This document shows positions 36,531 to 44,335 of a DNA stretch of 52,569 bases, piece by piece. The DNA is from Gammaproteobacteria bacterium (GTDB taxonomy: Bacteria > Pseudomonadota > Gammaproteobacteria > Steroidobacterales > Steroidobacteraceae). The notes beneath the pieces were generated by a model that did no database searches, was not told the origin of the DNA, and saw only the letters and a program-made list of their open reading frames with translations. Within the stretch, counting starts at the first letter, position 1, and the number at the start of each line of letters is the position of its first letter. The position numbers were made by a program, and so were the translations under genes. Location: positions 1 through 52,569 of the forward strand of contig JAGWMP010000003.1 of the NCBI GenBank assembly GCA_028871705.1, written 5' to 3'.

Positions 36531-38947
36531 CCGCTTCTCATGCGCACGCCGCCGGGGTCGACCGCCGCTTCGCCGAGCACGCGGCAGGGGCGGCGCTCGC
36601 CGACGATGGTCACCTCGAGCGCGGTGCCCGCAGCGGCGGCGGCGCCCGCCACGTAGCCCATGGCGAAGCTGCGCCCCGAGCTGTGGCCGTACGCCGCCGA
36701 GGTCACGAAGCCCACCCGCTCGGCGCCCGCCCAGATGGGCTCGAGGTAGTTGGCTTCCGCATCCAGCGCGGCGACTTCGAGCAGCACCAGGCGGCGGCGG
36801 GGAGGGGTGTCGCGCTCGCGCAGCGCCGCGTCCCGGCCGATGAAGTCCGGCTTGTCGTACGCCACGAAGCGCGCGAGCCCGCTCTCGAGCGGCGTGTAAT
36901 CGCGCGAGAACTCGCGCGACCAGATGCCGAAGCCCTTCTCGATGCGCAGCGACAGCAGCGCGTACATCCCCGCGTCCACCATGCCGAGCTCGCCCGCCTG
37001 CGCCATGAGCCGATCATAGATTGCCCCGAGGCAGACCTGGGGCGCATGGATCTCGAACCCGAGCTCCCCCGTGAAGGAAATGCGGGCGGCCACCGCCGGG
37101 GCGAATGCCACGTCGATCAGCCGCACCCCCATGAAGGGCAGCGCCGCGGCGCTCACGTCATCGCGGGTGAGGTGCGCGAGGAGCTCGCGCGAGCGCGGAC
37201 CGAAGAGCGCAATTCCGCCCCACTCATCGGAGAGGTTGCGTACCGTCACGCCGCTGGCGGGCAGGTGGGCGTGGAACCAGCGCAGATGCCAGGCCTGAAG
37301 ATACCCGGAGCCCACCACCAGGAAGCGCTCAGGCCCGAGCCGCAGCGTGGTGAGATCGCCCATGAGGCGGCCGCTCGGCGCGAGCATCGGCGTGAGGCGC
37401 GCGCGGCCTGCCTCGGGCAGGCGCGCGGCGAGCAGCCGGTCGAGACACTTTGCGGCGGCGGGACCGGAGAACTCGTAGCGGCTGTAGGAGCAGGCGTCCA
37501 TCACCGCGCCGCTCTGGCGCGCGGTGCGGCACTCGGTGCCGACGGCGGCGAAGGCGCTCGAGCGGCGCAGCGTCGGCTCCTCTTCGGCCTTTGCGCCGCG
37601 TGGCGCGAAGTACAGCGGGTACTCGAGCCCGTAGCTCACGCCGTGAACGGCGTTGCGGGCGAGGAGGCGTGTGTGCAGTGCGGAGGTCTTTGCCGGGCGT
37701 CCCGCCGGCCAGTACTCGTTCGGGTAGGCGATGCGAAAGCGCCGCGAATAGAACTCGCGCGCCTTGGCGAGCGTGTAGGCCCGGGTGGCGTACGCGCCGA
37801 ACCGCGCTACATCGAGTGCGAACACATCGCCTTCGGGCTCGCCGTGCACCATCCAGGTCGCGAGCGCGAGCCCGACGCCCCCGCCCTGGCAGAACCCAGC
37901 CATCACGCCGCACGCCGCCCAGTAGTTGGGGACGCCGGGCACCGGGCCGACGAGCGGGTTGCCGTCGGGGGTAAAGGTGAAGGGTCCGTTGACGATGCGG
38001 CGGATACCAGCCGCATGCAGCGTCGGGAAGCGCGTGAAGCCCTTCTCCAGCGCGCCCGTGAGGCGCTCGAGATCGGGCGCCAGCAGCTCGTGGTCGCCGT
38101 ACTCCCAGGGTGTGCCGTTCACCGCCCAGGGCGTCGCCGGGGTCTCGTAGACCCCGAGCAGCACGCCGTGACGTTCCTGGCGCATGTACATCTCGCCGTC
38201 GAGATCGACCACCACCGGGAGCTCGCGCGCCGCGCCCTTGAGCGCGGCGAGATCCTCGGTGATGAGATAGTGATGCTCCATGGGGACGAGCGGCAGCTCG
38301 ACTCCCACCATGCGCCCGACCTCGCGCGCCCAGAGCCCCGCGGCGTTCACCACGTGCTCGGCCTCGATCGATCCCTCCTCGGTGCCCACCTCCCAGGTGC
38401 CGCGGCCGGTCGGCGTGAGCGAGGTGACGCGGGTATGGCGCTGAATCTCCGCGCCGAGATGGCGCGCCGCCCGGGCGAACGCATGCGTGGCACCGGAAGG
38501 ATCGAGGTGTCCCTCCATGGGGTCGTAGATCGCGCCGAACACGCCCGTCGTGTCCATGATGGGGCAGAGCTCGCGGATCTCGGCGGGGCCCACCAGGCGC
38601 GTGTCGAGCCCCATGGTGCGGTGGCGCGCGACATCGGCGCGCAGCAGGTCCCAGCGCTCCTTCGTCGCGGCGACGTTGAGGCCGCCCGGGTAATGAAGAC
38701 CCACGTCCTGGCCGGAGAGCTTCTCGAGCTCCGGATAGAGCGCCACGGTGTAGGCCTGCAGGCGCGACATCGCCGGGTCGGAATTGAGCGCATGAAAGGC
38801 GCCCGCGGCGTGCCAGGAGGAGCCGGCGGTCAGCTCGCGTCGCTCGAGGAGCGCGACGTCGCGCCAGCCGAGCTTGGCGAGATGATAGAGGACGCTGCAG
38901 CCGACGACGCCGCCGCCGATCACCAGCGCTCGCACCTGGCGCTTCAT
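36527..38947 (-). CDS. FAD-dependent dehydrogenase with C-terminal GcvT (aminomethyltransferase) domain; dimethylglycine/sarcosine dehydrogenase-like
   Basis: MKRQVRALVIGGGVVGCSVLYHLAKLGWRDVALLERRELTAGSSWHAAGAF; C-terminal GcvT-like region with DKPDFIGRDAALRE; 4-bp overlap with MttB gene; the 1231-aa ORF has a spurious N-terminal extension. Confidence 0.9.
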   Translation of the reverse strand: MKRQVRALVIGGGVVGCSVLYHLAKLGWRDVALLERRELTAGSSWHAAGAFHALNSDPAMSRLQAYTVALYPELEKLSGQDVGLHYPGGLNVAATKERWDLLRADVARHRTMGLDTRLVGPAEIRELCPIMDTTGVFGAIYDPMEGHLDPSGATHAFARAARHLGAEIQRHTRVTSLTPTGRGTWEVGTEEGSIEAEHVVNAAGLWAREVGRMVGVELPLVPMEHHYLITEDLAALKGAARELPVVVDLDGEMYMRQERHGVLLGVYETPATPWAVNGTPWEYGDHELLAPDLERLTGALEKGFTRFPTLHAAGIRRIVNGPFTFTPDGNPLVGPVPGVPNYWAACGVMAGFCQGGGVGLALATWMVHGEPEGDVFALDVARFGAYATRAYTLAKAREFYSRRFRIAYPNEYWPAGRPAKTSALHTRLLARNAVHGVSYGLEYPLYFAPRGAKAEEEPTLRRSSAFAAVGTECRTARQSGAVMDACSYSRYEFSGPAAAKCLDRLLAARLPEAGRARLTPMLAPSGRLMGDLTTLRLGPERFLVVGSGYLQAWHLRWFHAHLPASGVTVRNLSDEWGGIALFGPRSRELLAHLTRDDVSAAALPFMGVRLIDVAFAPAVAARISFTGELGFEIHAPQVCLGAIYDRLMAQAGELGMVDAGMYALLSLRIEKGFGIWSREFSRDYTPLESGLARFVAYDKPDFIGRDAALRERDTPPRRRLVLLEVAALDAEANYLEPIWAGAERVGFVTSAAYGHSSGRSFAMGYVAGAAAAAGTALEVTIVGERRPCRVLGEAAVDPGGVRMRSG

Positions 38948-39078
38948 GGGCCTATCTTCCGGCGCCGCAGCAGCTGCGGACTTCCCCTTTCTTAGTCGCG
39001 CGTCGCAATTTATTAGGCGGCGCGTGCGCTGCGCGGACGCGCCCGCACGCCGGGCCCTCAAGGCGTTCCCGGAAGGTG

Positions 39079-39099
39079 ATACGCTGCGCCGCAGCGTAT
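39079..39099. promoter_or_regulatory. 21-bp perfect palindrome ATACGCTGCG-C-CGCAGCGTAT overlapping the Rieske gene start
   Basis: Read directly; ATG at 39098-39100 lies at its 3' edge. Confidence 0.6.
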
Positions 39100-40303
39100 G
39101 GAACTGACACTCGAGCAGCTCGCGAAGGTGCAGCGGCCGATCGATGCGGCGACGGGGCTGCCCAACGCCGCCTACACGAGCGGCGAGTGTTTCGCGCTCG
39201 AGCGCGATGCGGTGATGGCGCCCACCTGGGCCGCGATCGCCTTCACCGACTCGATTCCCGAGCGCCCCTTCGCGCAGCCGGTCGACTTCATGGGCCTGCC
39301 GCTGCTGGTGGTGCGCGACCGGCACGGGGCGCTGCGGGTGTTCCACAACGTCTGCAGCCACCGCGGCATGAAGCTCGTCTCCGAGCCGACCGAGGTGAAG
39401 GGGCTCATCACCTGCCGCTATCACTGCTGGGCGTACGCGACCAGCGGCGAGCTCAAAGCCACGCCGCACTTCGGCGGCGTCGAGCGCCACCACGCGGGCG
39501 GCTTCGACAACGCGGCGCACGGACTGAAGATCGTGCGCAGTGCCGTCTTCATGGGAATCCTGTTCGTCAACCTGAGCGGCGACGGTCCGGACTTCGATCA
39601 GCACACCGCCGCGCTGCGGCACCGTGCCGAGGAGCTGCTGCATCCCGGCGGCTGGGCGCAGCTCGCCCCCGGGATCACCGATGCGCGCCTCACGCTCACG
39701 GCCCCCTGCAACTGGAAGCTCGCGGTCGAGAACTACTGCGAGGCCTATCACCTGCCGTGGGTGCATCCGGAGCTCAACAGCTACTCGCGGCTCGAGGATC
39801 ACTACTGCTTCCTCAGCGACTCCTTTGCCGGCCAGGGCTCGCTCGCCTACCGCGGCAGCGATATTGCGGGTGCCCACCTGCCGCGCGTCGCCGGCTGGCC
39901 TGCAGACCGCCTGCACGTGGCCGAGTATCCGACGCTCTATCCGAACGTGCTGCTCGGCTTCCAGGCCGACCATGCCTTCGCCATCCTGCTCACCCCGGAG
40001 GCGCCCGATCGCACGCGCGAGGAGCTGCGGATCTTCTACGTGGGCGAAGGCGCGACCGAGGATGCCTACCGCGCCTGCCGCGCCGCGACGCTCGCGGCCT
40101 GGCGGCTGGTGTTCGAGCAGGACCTGAACGCGGTCGAGCAGCTGCAACTCGGGCGCGCCTCGCCGGGCTACCGGGGAGGGGTGTTCCCCCCGGCGATGGA
40201 TACCGCCACCCACCATTTCCATGCCTGGGTAGCGGCACGGCTCGCCGCGCGCCTGCAGACTCTCAGCGCACCCCGCCCATCAGCCGCTTCATCGCCGGTA
40301 TGA
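39098..40303 (+). CDS. Rieske-type aromatic-ring-hydroxylating/quaternary-amine monooxygenase alpha subunit
   Basis: Rieske CSHRG...CRYHCW; mononuclear-iron region NWKLAVENYCEAYHLPWVHPEL. Confidence 0.9.
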   Translation: MELTLEQLAKVQRPIDAATGLPNAAYTSGECFALERDAVMAPTWAAIAFTDSIPERPFAQPVDFMGLPLLVVRDRHGALRVFHNVCSHRGMKLVSEPTEVKGLITCRYHCWAYATSGELKATPHFGGVERHHAGGFDNAAHGLKIVRSAVFMGILFVNLSGDGPDFDQHTAALRHRAEELLHPGGWAQLAPGITDARLTLTAPCNWKLAVENYCEAYHLPWVHPELNSYSRLEDHYCFLSDSFAGQGSLAYRGSDIAGAHLPRVAGWPADRLHVAEYPTLYPNVLLGFQADHAFAILLTPEAPDRTREELRIFYVGEGATEDAYRACRAATLAAWRLVFEQDLNAVEQLQLGRASPGYRGGVFPPAMDTATHHFHAWVAARLAARLQTLSAPRPSAASSPV

Positions 40304-41735
40304 GCAGCGCCATCACCGCGGCGGCGGCGAGCGCCCCGAGCGCGATCTTGAGGAACAGCGCCGGAAGCGAGTGGAGATCGTGCGCGTCGTATTCCCCCGA
40401 GAGCTGGCCCGCCATGTTGTTGCCGAGGGCAAGGGCCAGGAACCACACCCCCATGACCTGCCCGGCAAAGCGCGGCGGGGCCAGCTTGGTCATCGAGGAG
40501 AGGCCGACCGGCGACAGGCACAGGTCGCCGCACTCCTGCAGGAAGTAAGCGCCGAGCAGCCAGGTCGGCAGCACCTTCACCCCGGCGAGCACGTAGCCGG
40601 ATGCGGCGTAGAGCACCAGGTACCCGGCGGCGAGCAGCACCAGTCCCGCGGCGAACTTGGCCGAGGGCGTCAGATCGCGGCCGCGCTTTCCCAACGCGAG
40701 CCACAGCGCCGCGAACGCCGGCGCAACGAGGATGGTGTAGAAGGCGGTCGCGCCCTGCAGCACCCCGGCCGGCATCTCCCAGCCGAGGATGTGGCGGTCG
40801 GTGTAACGCTCGGCGAAGAGGTTGAGCGAGGCGCCGCCCTGCTCGAAGCCGGCGAAGAAGATCGCATAGGCCGCGAACAGCGCCGCCATGACGTACACGC
40901 GGCGCCGTTCGGCTGCCGTGAGGCCCGCGAAGGCGATTAGATAGACGAAATAGAGCAGGGCGAAGAGTCCGATTGCCCAGGAGGCCGCGGTGGCGAGCGC
41001 CACCGGGTCGATGCTGAGGGCGCCGGTGAGCGCGAGCACGGCGATCCCCGCGACCGCCCCGACCAGCACTCCGACCGGGAGCCAGGCGCGCCAGGACCGC
41101 TCGAGCGTGTTGCGGCCGCGCGCACCGAGGGAGCGGCGCGTCAAGAGGAACTGCGTGAGGCCGAAGAGCATGCCGATGACCGGCAGCGCGAACCCCCAGC
41201 GCCAGCCGAAACGCGCGGCGGTGAGCGGTACCAGGAGCGAGCCGAGGAGCGCACCGACGCTGATGCCGACATAGAAGATGGAGAACCCGGCGTCGCGCCG
41301 CGCACCGCCTTCGGGGTAGAGCTCGCCCACCATCACGCTGATGTTGGGCTTGAGCAGCCCCACGCCGAGCACGATCACCAGGAGGCCGAGGAAGAAGGTC
41401 GGCGCCCGGCCGACGGCGAGCAGCGCGTTGCCGATCATGATGAGGATGCCGCCGCCGATCACCGCGCGCTGCGCGCCGAGCAGCCGATCGGCCATCCAGC
41501 CGCCGAAGAGTGCGAACACGTAGGTCGCCGCGATATACAGGCCGTAGATCGCGCTCGCGACGTGATCGTCGAGGCCGAAACCGCCGTCGCGGACGGCGGC
41601 CACCACGTACAGAATGAGGATGGCGCGCATCCCGTAGTACGAGAAGCGCTCCCACATCTCGGTGAGGAAGAGCGTCGCCAGCCCGCGCGGCTGGCCGAAG
41701 AGCTCCCGGTGCGGCGGCGCGTCCGCAGCGCTCAT
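40263..41735 (-). CDS. POT-family proton-dependent peptide transporter
   Basis: FLTEMWERFSYYGMRAILILY (ExxER motif), MFS topology; ATGA overlap with CocE gene. Confidence 0.92.
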   Translation of the reverse strand: MSAADAPPHRELFGQPRGLATLFLTEMWERFSYYGMRAILILYVVAAVRDGGFGLDDHVASAIYGLYIAATYVFALFGGWMADRLLGAQRAVIGGGILIMIGNALLAVGRAPTFFLGLLVIVLGVGLLKPNISVMVGELYPEGGARRDAGFSIFYVGISVGALLGSLLVPLTAARFGWRWGFALPVIGMLFGLTQFLLTRRSLGARGRNTLERSWRAWLPVGVLVGAVAGIAVLALTGALSIDPVALATAASWAIGLFALLYFVYLIAFAGLTAAERRRVYVMAALFAAYAIFFAGFEQGGASLNLFAERYTDRHILGWEMPAGVLQGATAFYTILVAPAFAALWLALGKRGRDLTPSAKFAAGLVLLAAGYLVLYAASGYVLAGVKVLPTWLLGAYFLQECGDLCLSPVGLSSMTKLAPPRFAGQVMGVWFLALALGNNMAGQLSGEYDAHDLHSLPALFLKIALGALAAAAVMALLIPAMKRLMGGVR

Positions 41736-43735
41736 GCCAGGTCGCGCGGCACCGCGAGCTGCCACTGCCGCTCGGCCACGAGCGCGCCGTTCAGCCGCGC
41801 GGTGAGGGTGGCGGTGAGGAAGAAGCTGCCGGCGTCGCTGTGCATCTGCGCCCTGGTATCGATGCGGGTGCGCCAGCCCTCGCGGCCCATCTCGTACGAC
41901 TGCGTGAGCAGATAGCGCGCCGACAGCGGGTCGTCATCGCGGATGGCGAGCTCGCGCCTGAGGTTGTGCGCGATCGTGACGTCGACGGCATCGAAGCGCA
42001 GGATCCCCTCGCCGAACACGCCGCCGATGCCCTCGGTGACGTAGGTGGTCTCCCCGGTGACGTGATCCTGGGTCGTATAGCGGCGCACGCTCCCGGGGTC
42101 CAGTACCGTGACGGGCGTGCGCGGACCATGGCTGGGCGGCGGGAAGCTCACGGGCTGCGCATCGGCGCCGTGACGCACGGGCAGCTCGAGCGCGCTGCCG
42201 CGCGCGCGGATCGAGAGCGTCGCGGCGCTCGGGGCGGGCCAGACGATCGGCCAGTAGGCGCTCGCGATCGCGAGCCGCAGGCGATGGCCGGGGAGGAAGC
42301 GGTGGCCGCAGGCGTTGAGCGTCACGGCCACCTCGTAATAACGGCCGGGCGTGAGAGCGCTCGGGTGCTCGTGGCTGTCGCGGTGGGTGAGGTTCAGCAC
42401 CTGGTAGCTCACCCGCGTCACCGCGCCATCCGCAGCCAGGTCGCACAGGCGCACAGCGAGCTGCGCCACGGGCGCGTCGGCGGCGATCATGAGGTGCAGC
42501 ACCGGCGCGCCGAGCACCTCGAGCTCGCGATCGAGGATTGCGCTGTCGAAGAGGAGCGCACCGCCGTCGTCGAGCCGCTGATCAGTCGGCTGCTCCCCGG
42601 GACAACCGACGCCCATCCACTCACCCGCGGCCTTGCCGTGGCTCTGCGGCGAGCGGATCGTGAGCACCGCGTCCGCGGGCTGCGCATCGCCCAGGCCGCC
42701 GCCGGCGTGCAGATGGAGCCGCAGGGCTCTGATGTCGGGGGAGGGCCAGGTGCGCTCGCCCACCCAGCGCCCGGGGGTGAAGGTGCGCGTGCCCGCGGGG
42801 GGCACCGGGTCCTCGAGATACGCCCGCAGCATGGGCTCGCTCATGATTCCGGTGTCCCGGTCCTTCAGCCACCGGTCCCACCAGCGCAGCGCCTCCTCGA
42901 GGTAGCCGATGGCCGGCCCCGGCACGCCGTCGTGCGGGTAGAGGTGGCCCCACGGGCCGATGATGCCGAGGCGCGGCACTTTGAGGCCCGCGAGCAGCCG
43001 CGGTACCGCGTTGGTATAGGCATCCGTCCAGCCGCCGATCGCCAGCACCGGGCACTCGATGGATCCGAAGTCCTCGCATACCGAGCCGTGCTTCCAGTAG
43101 GCGTCGTAGCGCTGGTGCCCGAGCCACAGTCCGGGAAAGAACGGCAGCCTCTCGAGGCGCTCGAGCCAGCGTGCGCGCCAGCTCTCGCCGACGATGAGCG
43201 GATCGAGCGGACGGCTCTGGTAGGCGAGCATGATGCTGCCCCACCACAGATTGTCGTTGAGGAGACAACCCCCCATGAAGTGGATGTCGTCGGTATAGCG
43301 GTTGTCGGTGGAGAAGGTGGTGATGATCGCCTTCAGCGCCGGCGGCCGCCGCGCCGCGACCTGCAGCGCATTGAACCCGCCCCAGGACTTGCCCTGCATC
43401 CCGACCTTGCCGGTGCACCAGGGCTGACGCGCGATCCAGGCGATCACCTCGAGCGCATCGTCCTGCTCCTGTTTCAGGTATTCGTCGGCGAGGTGTCCGT
43501 CGGATTCCCCGGAGCCGCGCATGTCGACCCGCACCGCCGCGTAGCCGTGCGCGGCGAAATAGCCATGCATCGGGTCATCGCGCCCCCGGGTGCCGTCGCG
43601 CTTGCGGTAGGGGATGTACTCGAGGATGGCGGGCACCGGCGCCTGCGCCGAGCCCTCGGGGAGCCAGAGCCGCGCACCGAGGCGGCAGCCGTCGCTCAGC
43701 GGGATCCAGACGTGCTCGCTGATGCCGACGGCCAT
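41732..43735 (-). CDS. CocE/NonD-family hydrolase (X-Pro dipeptidyl-peptidase-like)
   Basis: YIPYRKRDGTRGRDDPMHGYFAAHGYAAVRVDMRGSGES; GKSWGG nucleophile elbow; C-terminal jelly-roll region. Confidence 0.92.
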   Translation of the reverse strand: MAVGISEHVWIPLSDGCRLGARLWLPEGSAQAPVPAILEYIPYRKRDGTRGRDDPMHGYFAAHGYAAVRVDMRGSGESDGHLADEYLKQEQDDALEVIAWIARQPWCTGKVGMQGKSWGGFNALQVAARRPPALKAIITTFSTDNRYTDDIHFMGGCLLNDNLWWGSIMLAYQSRPLDPLIVGESWRARWLERLERLPFFPGLWLGHQRYDAYWKHGSVCEDFGSIECPVLAIGGWTDAYTNAVPRLLAGLKVPRLGIIGPWGHLYPHDGVPGPAIGYLEEALRWWDRWLKDRDTGIMSEPMLRAYLEDPVPPAGTRTFTPGRWVGERTWPSPDIRALRLHLHAGGGLGDAQPADAVLTIRSPQSHGKAAGEWMGVGCPGEQPTDQRLDDGGALLFDSAILDRELEVLGAPVLHLMIAADAPVAQLAVRLCDLAADGAVTRVSYQVLNLTHRDSHEHPSALTPGRYYEVAVTLNACGHRFLPGHRLRLAIASAYWPIVWPAPSAATLSIRARGSALELPVRHGADAQPVSFPPPSHGPRTPVTVLDPGSVRRYTTQDHVTGETTYVTEGIGGVFGEGILRFDAVDVTIAHNLRRELAIRDDDPLSARYLLTQSYEMGREGWRTRIDTRAQMHSDAGSFFLTATLTARLNGALVAERQWQLAVPRDLA

Positions 43736-43736
43736 T

Positions 43737-44276
43737 TCAGCGATTGCGGCGGTAGATGAGGTCGCCGTACTGCGTCCACTTGCCGCTGCCGGCGGGTGCC
43801 ACGTACTGCAGGATCTCGAGCGTGCCGTCGACGTGCATGTGGTAGATGAGCTTCACGTCCCGGTGGCGCGACGGGGTCACCGTCAGGAATTCCATGTCCC
43901 CGGCCGCGTTCGGCGCGCCGCGCAGGACGATCGCGCCCCACTGGTTGTCCGCCCACATCTGCAGCCAGCTCTCGCCGTCGAACCGGCTGATGGCGACGCC
44001 GGCGAGGCGCGCCAGGACCCCGGGGCGCCGATACATATCGGTGAGGAATCTCAGGCGCTCCTCGACCACGCAGCCTGCGTAGGTCTTCTCGATGCGATCG
44101 TAGGCGACCAGCTGCCGGGTCGCGCCATCGAACACCTGCCAGTCGCCCAGCCAGAAATCGAGCTGGCGGTGCTGCGGCTGATCGCAGGTCGCCGGCGCCG
44201 TGGTCTGCTCGAGCGCGAGCAGCGGCTGGGCGAAGGGGAGGGCGAGCATCGTCAACGCCAATCCGCGCATCATCAT
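43737..44276 (-). CDS. Small secreted protein, DUF1579/lipocalin-like
   Basis: Signal peptide; CDQPQHRQLDFWLGDWQVFD...RIEKTYAGCVVEERLRF. Confidence 0.7.
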   Translation of the reverse strand: MMMRGLALTMLALPFAQPLLALEQTTAPATCDQPQHRQLDFWLGDWQVFDGATRQLVAYDRIEKTYAGCVVEERLRFLTDMYRRPGVLARLAGVAISRFDGESWLQMWADNQWGAIVLRGAPNAAGDMEFLTVTPSRHRDVKLIYHMHVDGTLEILQYVAPAGSGKWTQYGDLIYRRNR

Positions 44277-44335
44277 GGAGGGACTCCCGCAGCACCGGTG
44301 TCCCGCATTATGCGCCGCCGCGGCGCCCCTCCGGC

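Noticed and set aside
36683-38995. Long plus-strand ORF (770 aa) antisense to the FAD/GcvT gene
   Set aside because: High-GC antisense artefact: low-complexity Arg/Ala/Glu/His-rich translation with no domains, while the opposite strand encodes a clear enzyme. The same applies to 41840-43759, 44783-46816, 20971-23049, 48323-50326, 7351-9231 and 1801-2607.
38948-40222. N-terminal extension of the 1231-aa ORF 36527-40222
   Set aside because: Antisense to the Rieske gene; the conserved FAD-binding N-terminus starts at Met 38947.
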